Under the pieces are notes generated by a model. That model saw nothing but the letters and a program-made list of their open reading frames with translations. It made no database searches and was not told where the DNA came from. This document shows, piece after piece, positions 22,692-29,857 of a stretch of DNA of 29,857 bases. The translations under genes and the position numbers were made by a program. Location: assembly GCA_030606635.1 (NCBI GenBank), contig JAUWGA010000003.1, forward strand, positions 1 to 29,857. Direction: 5' to 3'. This stretch comes from Methanosarcinales archaeon (GTDB lineage: Archaea > Halobacteriota > Methanosarcinia > Methanosarcinales > Methanogasteraceae). Position 1 is the stretch's first letter; each line of letters begins with the position of its first letter.

Positions 22692-23663
22692 TTACGCAAG
22701 CATCCGTGCCGCGTCCTTTGCAAAGTACGTGAGAATCATGTCAGCGCCTGCACGCTTGATCGAGAGCAGCGACTCATAGATCGCCTGATCACGGTCGAGC
22801 CACCCTCTCGCGGCGGTTGCTTCGATCATCGCATACTCGCCGCTCACCTGATAGGCAGCGGTCGGCATCTGGTATGCGGTCTTGATCCGGTAGAGAATAT
22901 CGAGATACGGCATCGCGGGTTTCACCATCACGATATCCGCGCCCTCTGCGATGTCCAGTTCCACCTCTCTGAGCGCCTCATCTGAGTTTGCAGGGTCCAT
23001 CTGGTACCCGCCGCGGTCCCCAAATGCGTATCCCGAGTCTGCGGCTTCCCGAAACGGACCGTAGAAGCATGAGCAGTACTTGGCAGAGTATGACATGATC
23101 GGGGTGTCTTCGAATCCGTCGATGTCAAGCGCAGTCCTGATCGCGCGCACCATGCCGTCCATCATGCCTGACGGCGCAACGATGTCAGCGCCTGCACGGG
23201 CATGGCTGACCGCAACCTTCCCAAGGATCGGGAGTGTCGGATCGTTGAGTACTGTTTTCCTGGCATAATCGACGATGCCGCAGTGCCCGTGTGTGGTGTA
23301 CTCGCACAGGCAGACATCGGTTACGATGACCAGACCGTCTGTTCCTGACCTGATACTCCGCACCGCCTGCTGGATGACGCCATCGTCGTCGTACGCGCTC
23401 ATAGCTTCCTCATCCTTCGCCTCAGGTATACCGAAGAGGATGATTACCGGAATTCCAAGATCCTCGATCTCCTTTGCCTCATCCGCAACCGTATCCAGTG
23501 GAAAACGGTATTGACCCGGCATGGACTCGATCTCTACTGGGTTTTCTATGGTCTCATCCACGAATATCGGGCAGATCAGGTCATCTGGCGAAAGCCGTGT
23601 CTCGGCTACGAGATTTCGTATCCCGGGCTGCCGTAGTCTGCGCATTCGGATTTTCGGGAACAT
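22692..23663 (-). CDS. hemB: Porphobilinogen synthase (delta-aminolevulinate dehydratase)
   Basis: The 323-residue enzyme condenses two 5-aminolevulinate molecules to porphobilinogen, the common route to F430, corrinoids and siroheme in archaea. Visible landmarks: the MRRLRQPGIRNLVAETRLSP start, the zinc-binding cysteine loop VCLCEYTTHGHCG (about 115-128; all three Cys present, so the Zn-dependent type), the first active-site Lys in SYSAKYCS (about 195) and the Schiff-base Lys in VMVKPAMPYLD (about 246). Length is normal. I prefer ATG 23663 (MFPKIRMRRLR, the usual family start) to ATG 23675, because the likely TATA element (GAATTAATC on the minus strand, about 23692-23700) would start transcription near 23668. 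A perfect 20-bp palindrome lies just upstream of that element. No other hem gene is adjacent. Confidence 0.93.
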   Translation of the reverse strand: MFPKIRMRRLRQPGIRNLVAETRLSPDDLICPIFVDETIENPVEIESMPGQYRFPLDTVADEAKEIEDLGIPVIILFGIPEAKDEEAMSAYDDDGVIQQAVRSIRSGTDGLVIVTDVCLCEYTTHGHCGIVDYARKTVLNDPTLPILGKVAVSHARAGADIVAPSGMMDGMVRAIRTALDIDGFEDTPIMSYSAKYCSCFYGPFREAADSGYAFGDRGGYQMDPANSDEALREVELDIAEGADIVMVKPAMPYLDILYRIKTAYQMPTAAYQVSGEYAMIEATAARGWLDRDQAIYESLLSIKRAGADMILTYFAKDAARMLA

Positions 23664-23708
23664 GGTACTAACCATTGCGATCGCATCACTGATTAATTCT
23701 TTGATCGG

Positions 23709-23728
23709 GATGATGCGCCCGCATCATC
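23709..23728. promoter_or_regulatory. Perfect palindrome at the hemB promoter
   Basis: GATGATGCG-CC-CGCATCATC is a 9-bp perfect inverted repeat with a 2-base centre. It lies 46 bases before the preferred hemB ATG and next to its AT-rich promoter core, where archaeal BRE contacts and regulators bind. It has the form of an operator for a dimeric regulator. The rest of the 280 bases up to 23942 shows no supported gene. Confidence 0.6.
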
Positions 23729-23942
23729 GTTATGCTGATCACGAAACAATCCGCAGCAACGATGGGACTTTCCGCTGGCAGCCCGGTCTGTGTGTCGTTT
23801 AAGGCGGCTGCTGTGTATATGATACGGCAAGGTAGCTCTGACACTGCACGTCAATAGAGACCGTGGAACTGTCGTGCCGTGTGGTGCTGACATCGCAACT
23901 CAAGGGAGTTTTTATATCGGATCAGTTTTGATTTATTCAAAT

Positions 23943-24056
23943 ATGGAAAGAGAAGAGCTCTACCATACTCGATACATGGGTTTGCTGTTGTCTATAGTAC
24001 CTGCAGGAAATGTGCAGCTGAACCGAATGCGAAGACGCGATGTACAAGCCCTGTAA
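23943..24056 (+). CDS. Possible 37-residue small protein, leaderless
   Basis: A TTTTTATATC promoter core (23909-23918) stands about 26-30 bases before the ATG at 23943, a good leaderless arrangement. The frame encodes MEREELYHTRYMGLLLS, then IVPAGNVQLNRMRRRDVQAL. It is short, basic at the end and without a recognised domain. The promoter could instead belong to a long leader for the DUF4382 gene at 24112. A weak call resting on promoter geometry only. Confidence 0.3.
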   Translation: MEREELYHTRYMGLLLSIVPAGNVQLNRMRRRDVQAL

Positions 24057-24111
24057 TTAGGTGCGGGGTTTGGTGACTTAAGAAAAGAAAAACAAAAAAG
24101 GAGTTAAAAAG

Positions 24112-24813
24112 ATGAAAAGAAGAGATTTAACAGGTTTAATTGCCATAGCTGCAATTGCAATGGTAGTAGTGCTTGCAGGATGTGTTGAAACGGAGGAACC
24201 AGCGCCCACCAATGCCACCACCGCACCTCCAATCACATATACACCAACGTCAGAGCCAACGGTTACGCCAACTACAACGCTGACAGAAACATCAACACCA
24301 ACACCGACACCCACACCAGCAATTGCCATTACCGCGCCTGATGATGGCGATAAAGCGCCAGAAGAGATGACCGGGACATTTGTATTACAAGTTACAGACC
24401 AACCGAGCGCGATAGATGATTTCGACAGCTTAAATGTTACAGTTTCAGAGGTGAGGCTACATAAGGCTGGTAATGAGACAAATGAAACTGGTGAATGGAT
24501 GATACTTGAGCCATCAAATCAGACATTTGATCTAACAAAACTGCAGGATGGAAACATGACGACTATCGTTAACGAATCAATCGGGACCGGGGAATATACG
24601 CAGGTTCGGTTGATCGTTGAATCTACAGAGGGTCGTGTAGATGAGACTATGTTGGACGTTGCCGTGCCGAGCGATACGCTAAAGATTGTCAAGCCATTTA
24701 CAATCACAGAAAATCAGACGGTGACTTTTATCTTCGATATACATGTTGTAAAGGCTGGGAAAAAGTACAATTTGGTTCCAGTGATTGGTAAATCTGGTGT
24801 AGTGATGAAATAG
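24112..24813 (+). CDS. DUF4382 lipoprotein
   Basis: The 233-residue protein has a lipoprotein signal peptide with lipobox VLAGC (Cys25). A Thr/Pro-rich spacer of about 45 residues (TPTSEPTVTPTTTLTETSTP and similar) lets the domain stand off the membrane. A DUF4382 domain follows (about 85-230; GTFVLQVTDQPSAIDDFDSL, VTVSEVRLHKAG, TKLQDG, GEYTQVRLIVEST, then PFTITENQTVTFIFDIHVVK). DUF4382 domains are beta-rich extracellular modules of unknown function. The ribosome-binding site GGAG sits at a normal distance before the ATG. Composition is more A-rich in the body than flanking genes, as usual for Asn/Thr-rich surface proteins. It is not obviously in an operon with moaA, which has its own short upstream gap. 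Confidence 0.8.
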   Translation: MKRRDLTGLIAIAAIAMVVVLAGCVETEEPAPTNATTAPPITYTPTSEPTVTPTTTLTETSTPTPTPTPAIAITAPDDGDKAPEEMTGTFVLQVTDQPSAIDDFDSLNVTVSEVRLHKAGNETNETGEWMILEPSNQTFDLTKLQDGNMTTIVNESIGTGEYTQVRLIVESTEGRVDETMLDVAVPSDTLKIVKPFTITENQTVTFIFDIHVVKAGKKYNLVPVIGKSGVVMK

Positions 24814-24914
24814 TTCGGATATCTGAAAACCATCGAGCAGAACCCGGACACCAGCGTTGAGTTGACAGCCCTGACCGCACAACTTATTTGTGTACCATAC
24901 ACCTGTTACACAAA

Positions 24915-25829
24915 ATGCAAGAATATCCCCCCCTGATCGACCCGTACAACCGCAGGGTCGCGAGTCTGCGCATATCCGTCACCCAGCGGTGTAACTTAAA
25001 CTGCATCTACTGCCACCATGAGGGGGAAGTTACACATGCGCACGCGCACAGCGAGATCTCCAAGGACACGATCACAGCACTTGTGCGTGCAGCGCTTGCA
25101 CATGGTGTCGATAAGATCAAGTTCACAGGAGGCGAGCCGCTCTGCAGGAGCGATTTCGTAGATATCGTGGCAGAACTGCCAGCACTCAAGGAAGTCTCGG
25201 TTACGACCAACGGGACGCTGCTTTCGAAGTATGCTTACGACCTCGCAGAAGCTGGGTTACGTCGCGTGAATGTGTCACTTGATACGCTGCGTCCTGACAG
25301 GTACCAGCAGATCACAGGAGGTAGTAGCGATGCGCTTGACTCGGTGCTCGGGGGGGTGTGCGCGGCTGTGGACGCTGGGCTTACGCCGGTTAAGCTAAAT
25401 ATGGTGCTCTTAAGCGGGATAAACGACGACGAGATATGGGATCTGGTCGATTTTGCACGGTCAAACCGGGACGTTATACTCCAGATCATCGAACTGATGG
25501 ATTCCACAGGGATCTGCGAAAATGTGGATATGGGCGCGGTCGAAACCATGCTGCGCGCACGCGCATCCGAGATCATCACGAGACGGATGCACCGCCGCAA
25601 GAAATATATGATCGATGGCGCAGAGGTCGAACTCGTGCGACCGATCGACAACTCCCTGTTCTGTGCGAACTGTAACCGCCTGCGTGTGACCTCTGATGGA
25701 AAATTAAAAGGTTGTCTGCTCAGCAATGACAATCTCATAAGCATATCGGACGCATCCGAAGAAGAGATGCATAAACTGCTTGCGAGGTCAGTTGCCATGC
25801 GCAAGCCATATTATACATCGGGTGTGTGA
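24915..25829 (+). CDS. moaA: GTP 3',8-cyclase MoaA
   Basis: The 304-residue radical SAM enzyme carries out the first step of molybdopterin synthesis, converting GTP to the cyclic intermediate. It has the N-terminal cluster motif RISVTQRCNLNCIYCHHEG (Cys near 26, 30, 33), the SAM-binding KFTGGEPLCR and VSVTTNGTLLSKYA, and NVSLDTLRPDRYQQITGG. Its second cluster motif is at the C-terminal side (CANCNRLRVTSDGKLKGC, about 250-267). The product could serve molybdenum or tungsten formylmethanofuran dehydrogenase. The terminal residues are YYTSGV, not the Gly-Gly tail described for bacterial MoaA; archaeal forms vary here. I prefer ATG 24915 (MQEYPPLIDPYNRRVASLRI) over the in-frame ATG at 24888, whose extra residues have no counterpart in the family. 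Confidence 0.93.
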   Translation: MQEYPPLIDPYNRRVASLRISVTQRCNLNCIYCHHEGEVTHAHAHSEISKDTITALVRAALAHGVDKIKFTGGEPLCRSDFVDIVAELPALKEVSVTTNGTLLSKYAYDLAEAGLRRVNVSLDTLRPDRYQQITGGSSDALDSVLGGVCAAVDAGLTPVKLNMVLLSGINDDEIWDLVDFARSNRDVILQIIELMDSTGICENVDMGAVETMLRARASEIITRRMHRRKKYMIDGAEVELVRPIDNSLFCANCNRLRVTSDGKLKGCLLSNDNLISISDASEEEMHKLLARSVAMRKPYYTSGV

Positions 25830-25918
25830 AAGATTAATATAGTACAATCGATGTAGGTTGATAGGAATACGTAAATCCGATCAAGATAATCTACAGTGCT
25901 TGAAGATAGGAGGTATAA

Positions 25919-27526
25919 ATGACAGCCCTGATCGACATCAAGAACCTGACCATGGAATTCAAGGGAAAGAAGGTTCTGAGAAATATCAACCTGACGATAG
26001 AGGAAGGAGAGTGTATCGGAATTCTCGGACGCAGTGGTGCAGGAAAGACCGTGCTTATGCACCTCCTACGAGGTATCAAGGAACACGAAACCAGTTCCGG
26101 AGAGGTTATCTACCACATTGCATACTGTGAAAATTGTGCTCATGCCGAACCGCCGAGCAAGGTTGGAACGTCATGCCCGAAATGCGGTACCAAACTAACT
26201 CCGCTGGATGCTGATTTCGTATCGCTTGACAAGTATAGCCCGTTTCGGCGTAGCATTGCGACCCGGATTGCGATCATGCTCCAGCGCACATTCGCGCTCT
26301 ACGGGGATGAACGGGTGATCACGAACGTGATCAACGCGCTCATTGAGATCAATTACCCGGCAACAGAAGCTGTCGATAGGGCGGCTGATCTCATCGATCA
26401 GGTGAATCTTTCGCACCGGATGATGCATGTTGCAAGGGAATTAAGCGGTGGTGAGAAGCAGCGCGTCGTGCTTGCACGGCAGCTTGCCAAGGCTCCGATG
26501 GTGCTCCTCGCCGACGAACCCACAGGAACGCTTGACCGGAGGACTGCCGAAGCCGTGCACGAGAGTATCGTTGCTGCGAAGAATGATTATGGCATGACGC
26601 TTGCGATCACATCACACTGGTCTGGTGTCATTGAAGAACTTGCTGACCGGGCAATCCTGCTCGAGGACGGTGAGATCGTCGAACAGGGTGATCCAAAAAA
26701 GGTCGTCGACCGATTCATGAGCATGGTCGGCACGGTCGGATCGTACACAGCAGAGATCGGGGAGCCGATCATCAAGGTCAAGGACCTGAAGAAGACCTAC
26801 ATCTCAGTCGACCGTGGTGTTGTGCGTGCCGTGGATAACATCTCATTCGAGGTGAATGAAGGCGAGATATTCGGTCTCGTCGGTGTCAGCGGTGCGGGGA
26901 AGACCACCGCATCAAAGATCTTAAACGGCTCTGTGAATGCAACAACGGGGAATGTCGATGTTCGGATCGGGGATGATTGGATCGATCTGACCGACCGGGG
27001 TGCTGAACGTGCCGGACGGGCAGTCAAACACATCGGACTCCTGCACCAGGAATATTCGCTCTACCCGCACAGGAGTGTGCTTGATAACCTGACCGAATCG
27101 ATAGGACTGGAACTGCCGGGGGAACTGGGCGAACGAAAATCCATACTCGTCCTGAAGACCGCGGGATTCACTGAAGAGAGAGCGCGTGAGGTTCTTGAGA
27201 AGATGCCCGATGAACTGAGTGTTGGGGAGGCACACCGTGTTGCGATGGCGCAGGTACTGATCAAGGAGCCGAGAATCATCATTCTCGACGAGCCAACCGG
27301 GACGATGGATCCCGTGACCCGAGTCGATGTGACAAAGTCGATCCTTGAGGCAAGAGAGGAACTCGGCGAGACATTCATAATCGTGTCGCATGACATGGAC
27401 TTTGTCGAGGATGTCTGCGATCGTGCAGCGCTTATGCGAAACGGCAAGATCATCGAGATGGGTGATGTGAATACCGTGATCGCCAAACTCGATGAAGGCG
27501 AACGCGACGAGATGTATAAGCCATGA
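25919..27526 (+). CDS. atwA: Methyl-coenzyme M reductase activation protein A2
   Basis: The 535-residue protein contains two ABC ATPase domains. Domain 1 has Walker A GRSGAGKT (about 37-44), a zinc-finger-like insert with two CxxC pairs (CENC about 70, CPKC about 86) that marks AtwA, signature LSGGEKQR (about 174) and VLLADEPTGTLD. Domain 2 has Walker A GVSGAGKTT (about 321), signature LSVGEAHR (about 432) and IIILDEPTGTMDP. Component A2 supplies ATP-driven activation of MCR, bringing the nickel of F430 to Ni(I); it works with the A3a complex that includes Mmp3, Mmp7, Mmp17 and McrC. It overlaps mmp3 by 4 bases and has a strong GGAGG ribosome-binding site. AT-rich GATTAATATAGTAC about 80 bases upstream is a likely promoter. 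Confidence 0.94.
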   Translation: MTALIDIKNLTMEFKGKKVLRNINLTIEEGECIGILGRSGAGKTVLMHLLRGIKEHETSSGEVIYHIAYCENCAHAEPPSKVGTSCPKCGTKLTPLDADFVSLDKYSPFRRSIATRIAIMLQRTFALYGDERVITNVINALIEINYPATEAVDRAADLIDQVNLSHRMMHVARELSGGEKQRVVLARQLAKAPMVLLADEPTGTLDRRTAEAVHESIVAAKNDYGMTLAITSHWSGVIEELADRAILLEDGEIVEQGDPKKVVDRFMSMVGTVGSYTAEIGEPIIKVKDLKKTYISVDRGVVRAVDNISFEVNEGEIFGLVGVSGAGKTTASKILNGSVNATTGNVDVRIGDDWIDLTDRGAERAGRAVKHIGLLHQEYSLYPHRSVLDNLTESIGLELPGELGERKSILVLKTAGFTEERAREVLEKMPDELSVGEAHRVAMAQVLIKEPRIIILDEPTGTMDPVTRVDVTKSILEAREELGETFIIVSHDMDFVEDVCDRAALMRNGKIIEMGDVNTVIAKLDEGERDEMYKP

Positions 27527-29028
27527 TCGATATCGAACTCGATAACAAGCCACTCACCGTGCCTGATGGCTCTACGCTTGCGGACGTACTCAAACATGCA
27601 GAGACTCCTTACAAAGGTACAACCATCGCTATCATCAAGGGGACCGAGGAGTCGAAAGAAGCGACTGCCGAGTACCTGATCAGTACGACGAAAGGTGATA
27701 TCGGGATCGAACTATCAGCACATCAGGATATCTGGCGGGATGCGGAATCAGGGATCATAAATTCCGGCGTCAGGTGGGCTGGAAGAGATGCGCTCGCATT
27801 CGGACCGTTTAAAACAGGTATCACTCCATCCCACCGGGACCACGAATATATACGGTGGGACGTGCTCTTTGGCACGGGCGGATATGCTGCCGATCATACA
27901 TACATAGTCATATCGAAAAAACTACACACCGCGACACACGGAGCACCGCTGGATGGCGGCGTTTTCGGAAGAATCGTTAGCGGGAGGGGGGTGATTGAGT
28001 CTCTCGATACAGGCGACTCGATAACGGGCATCGCTCCTGTCGAGCGGTGGGAGACGATCGTCAACAAGATCGTGACTACCGACGTCTCAACCGGAATCGA
28101 GCCAGGGATGCGTATATTCACTTACGCTGCGATTGAACTCTCGCAAGAGGCTCCCTACGGCGCAGAACATTTCTTAGCGGCGGTAAAGGACGGCGCATTG
28201 GCATTCAGCACCGTCTCACACGCGTTTGCATCCACAGAATCGCTGCAAGACGAAGAATGCCCGTTAGAGCAGAAAGAACCGAGAAGGGCAGGTATAATAA
28301 CAGTCAGGTCAAACGGTGCCGGACTCGGGCGTATATACATATCAAAACTTGACAAGACTTCATCTCCGAGCCACTCGGTGGTTGGTACGGTGACCCGTGG
28401 AATGGAACTGATCCAGCTCGTGGAGAAGGATCAGGCAATCGCGCTCCACGTCAATCCTGAGCGCATCATGCTGCTTGGCAGGACATTCGAAGCGGCAGAG
28501 GAGGAGATGAGAGAACGCGGCATAACCATGCGTCGTGATGGGGAGACCGCTGATTCCGATGTGATTGTGCAGCAGACTCCTGAGACCACGATAGAGATCG
28601 TGGGTGACGGAGAGGTTATCGGGCACGGGGTTTCCCAGAATAATCTTATAAGAATCGAATTATATGACGATCTCGCACCAAAGACGATCGAGTTCTTCCG
28701 CCACGCTCTCGGGCTGCTAAAATCGCCGATCGGCGCGCTTCCGGTATTTGCAACGTATGAGGATACCCGACTATTCAGGGTGCCTGAGGTAAAGAAAGAG
28801 GTCATGCCTGAAAATGTACCTGAAGAGACCGTGTTAGCCGGTGAGATCGGCGTTACAAGCCAATCTGCAAAATATGCCCAGATGATCGGCGTGAAACTCA
28901 CTGACGATTCGAGATACGGACCATCCGGCGAGAAATTCGAGTACACAAACATCATCGGGCGAGTCGTCGATCTCGATAAACTGCAGGATATCGGGGACGG
29001 GGACACCGTTTACGTAACAGAGGTGTGA
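27523..29028 (+). CDS. mmp3: Methanogenesis marker protein 3 (UPF0288)
   Basis: This 501-residue protein belongs to a family confined to organisms with MCR. The N-terminal segment (IDIELDNKPLTVPDGSTLAD) looks like a small beta-grasp/ThiS-like fold. The central and C-terminal parts include two cyclophilin-like stretches (LDGGVFGRIVSGRGVIESLD, about 145-165, and NNLIRIELYDDLAPKTIEFF, about 375). Mmp3 is a constituent of the MCR activation complex A3a. Its ATG overlaps the atwA stop (ATGA) and its stop overlaps the ribosome-binding site of mmp6, so the three genes form one tightly coupled operon. Length and order match the family; no defect seen. Confidence 0.9.
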   Translation: MIDIELDNKPLTVPDGSTLADVLKHAETPYKGTTIAIIKGTEESKEATAEYLISTTKGDIGIELSAHQDIWRDAESGIINSGVRWAGRDALAFGPFKTGITPSHRDHEYIRWDVLFGTGGYAADHTYIVISKKLHTATHGAPLDGGVFGRIVSGRGVIESLDTGDSITGIAPVERWETIVNKIVTTDVSTGIEPGMRIFTYAAIELSQEAPYGAEHFLAAVKDGALAFSTVSHAFASTESLQDEECPLEQKEPRRAGIITVRSNGAGLGRIYISKLDKTSSPSHSVVGTVTRGMELIQLVEKDQAIALHVNPERIMLLGRTFEAAEEEMRERGITMRRDGETADSDVIVQQTPETTIEIVGDGEVIGHGVSQNNLIRIELYDDLAPKTIEFFRHALGLLKSPIGALPVFATYEDTRLFRVPEVKKEVMPENVPEETVLAGEIGVTSQSAKYAQMIGVKLTDDSRYGPSGEKFEYTNIIGRVVDLDKLQDIGDGDTVYVTEV

Positions 29029-29030
29029 AG

Positions 29031-29435
29031 ATGGGTAAGATTACCAGACTGGTTGTGCTCTCTTCGGAACTGCCAAGCGAGTTGCATCTCTTGATCTACG
29101 AACTCCATGCCGACGTCACGATCAAGGAGACCTGTTACGGCATGTTGATATATGGGGAGGAGGCGATGGTCACAGCGCTTGTCAATACCATCCGGAAAAT
29201 CGATCCGGGCGCGTTTATCAAAGAACGGGGTTTTATACCGGGAGATCCGAGAAGATGCCGCGCAGACCGCGGTGGCGGGGCACGTCCCGGTTTTTACTCG
29301 ATCCAGAAAGAGTATGAGGTGCTTCCCGCGCTTACCCGTGCACTTGCAAAGCTGCCGTACGATACACCTCCCGCACCTGCGGATAAGCCCGAGAAGATCC
29401 CTGTTGCGCGATTACGAGAGATCGTTGACGCTTGA
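29031..29435 (+). CDS. mmp6: Methanogenesis marker protein 6 (DUF2102)
   Basis: The 134-residue protein has the DUF2102 pattern: ITRLVVLSSELPSELHLLIY near the start, then DVTIKETCYGMLIYGEE, AFIKERGFIPGDPRRCRADR and GGARPGFYSIQKEYEVLPAL. It is restricted to MCR-containing archaea and commonly lies with mmp3 and mmp5. Its biochemical function is not known to me; the tight overlap with mmp3 points to MCR assembly or activation. I chose ATG 29031, which has GAGGTG about 5 bases upstream. A GTG two codons earlier (29025) is also in frame. mmp5 does not follow here: the next gene is polC on the opposite strand, so the usual cluster is cut short. Confidence 0.88.
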   Translation: MGKITRLVVLSSELPSELHLLIYELHADVTIKETCYGMLIYGEEAMVTALVNTIRKIDPGAFIKERGFIPGDPRRCRADRGGGARPGFYSIQKEYEVLPALTRALAKLPYDTPPAPADKPEKIPVARLREIVDA

Positions 29436-29465
29436 GTGGCTTAGGCAGCGGCTGACAAAGTCAGA

Positions 29466-29857
29466 TCACATAAAATCAAGCAGCCCCATCTGCTTTGACT
29501 TGTCGCTCTCAAAAAGCGACTTAATCTCAAGACCGATCAGCTCGATCCGCTGTCTCGTGTACTCGGATACCTCATATTCCGTTGCCACACGCGTGGACGT
29601 GTCGAGATACTTCTTTACAGAGCCCTCTGTGACCGTCAGTATGACCCTGCCGTGGCATTTCGGGCAGGTGTCGCTAAGGAGCGGTCTCCGGAACTTCGCT
29701 CCGCACTTCACACACCTCACCTTCTGCCGGGAGAACGCACGGAGGTTTCCGATCATGTCAGGCAGGAAATGTGAGTTGATCACCCGCTCGGCAACATCAT
29801 CGGCATCGACCGCTCTTATCTTGCGGGCAAGCGCCAATTGCGCATCCATCTTCTCGA
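29466..29857 (-). CDS. polC: DNA polymerase D large subunit (DP2), C-terminal part (cut by window edge)
   Basis: The last 130 residues of the catalytic subunit of the archaeal family D replicative polymerase are present; the frame continues leftward out of the window (it reads EKMDAQLALARKIR and so on, so the ATG at 29849 is internal). The zinc-binding end is visible: two CxxC pairs, VRCVKCGAKFRRP and DTCPKCHGRVILTVTEGSV. It is followed by YLDTSTRVATEYEVSEYTRQ and a terminal PCNA-interacting (PIP-box) sequence, KQMGLLDFM. Convergent with mmp6 across a 30-base gap. Everything seen is normal for the family. Confidence 0.92.
   Translation of the reverse strand, partial: EKMDAQLALARKIRAVDADDVAERVINSHFLPDMIGNLRAFSRQKVRCVKCGAKFRRPLLSDTCPKCHGRVILTVTEGSVKKYLDTSTRVATEYEVSEYTRQRIELIGLEIKSLFESDKSKQMGLLDFM

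Noticed and set aside
24888..24914. Upstream ATG for moaA
   Set aside because: The nine extra residues (MCTIHLLHK) are not part of the family pattern, and the downstream ATG begins the usual DPYNR lead-in.

Overview
The window looks like a piece of a euryarchaeal genome from an organism that uses methyl-coenzyme M reductase (MCR): a methanogen or an anaerobic methane/alkane oxidiser, probably on the Methanosarcina/Syntrophoarchaea side. The best evidence is the overlapping run atwA-mmp3-mmp6 at the right end. It is supported by the C-terminus of the archaeal DNA polymerase D large subunit, a Csl4 exosome subunit, an archaeal-type ProS, a TRAM protein, a probable MfnD (methanofuran) ligase, and TATA-box promoters with several apparently leaderless starts. 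I cannot name a genus from sequence alone.

Layout. 1-3.9 kb: divergent ECF-type transporter (EcfT/CbiQ and a fused double EcfA/CbiO) with two secreted partners, one of them DUF3344. 4.0-4.7 kb: archaeal prepilin peptidase. 4.8-8.4 kb: a decaying surface-protein island. It holds a large FG-GAP/Ig/cohesin/dockerin protein broken by one in-frame stop, a truncated LamG-type secreted protein, and a heavily frameshifted ISL3 transposase remnant. 8.4-9.6 kb: orphan LivK-like lipoprotein. 9.9-13.6 kb: proS, csl4, mfnD and, on the other strand, a TRAM gene. 13.8-16.0 kb: an intact DUF2284 gene and a degenerate 211-bp copy of part of it, on either side of an AT-rich FAD oxidoreductase gene. 16.0-19.3 kb: a winged-helix regulator, a small membrane protein, two secreted proteins sharing a duplicated promoter/leader/signal-peptide module, an acidic lipoprotein and a polyferredoxin-like membrane protein. 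19.3-20.6 kb: B12-binding radical SAM enzyme, probably the MCR glutamine C-methyltransferase. 20.9-23.7 kb: leuA-family synthase and hemB. 24.1-25.8 kb: DUF4382 lipoprotein and moaA. 25.9-29.4 kb: atwA, mmp3, mmp6. Right edge: end of polC.

How the genes fit together. Much of the window serves MCR and C1 metabolism: HemB (tetrapyrrole for F430, corrinoid and siroheme), a possible cobalt/nickel ECF importer, the B12-dependent radical SAM enzyme (MCR modification), AtwA/Mmp3/Mmp6 (MCR activation), MfnD (methanofuran) and MoaA (molybdopterin or tungstopterin, as used by formylmethanofuran dehydrogenase). The less ordinary parts are the 11-bp helically phased repeats running into the TATA boxes of the two secreted-protein genes, the frameshifted 5' end of leuA, a perfect palindrome at the hemB promoter, and the decaying surface-protein island. 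I saw no tRNA, rRNA or CRISPR array.
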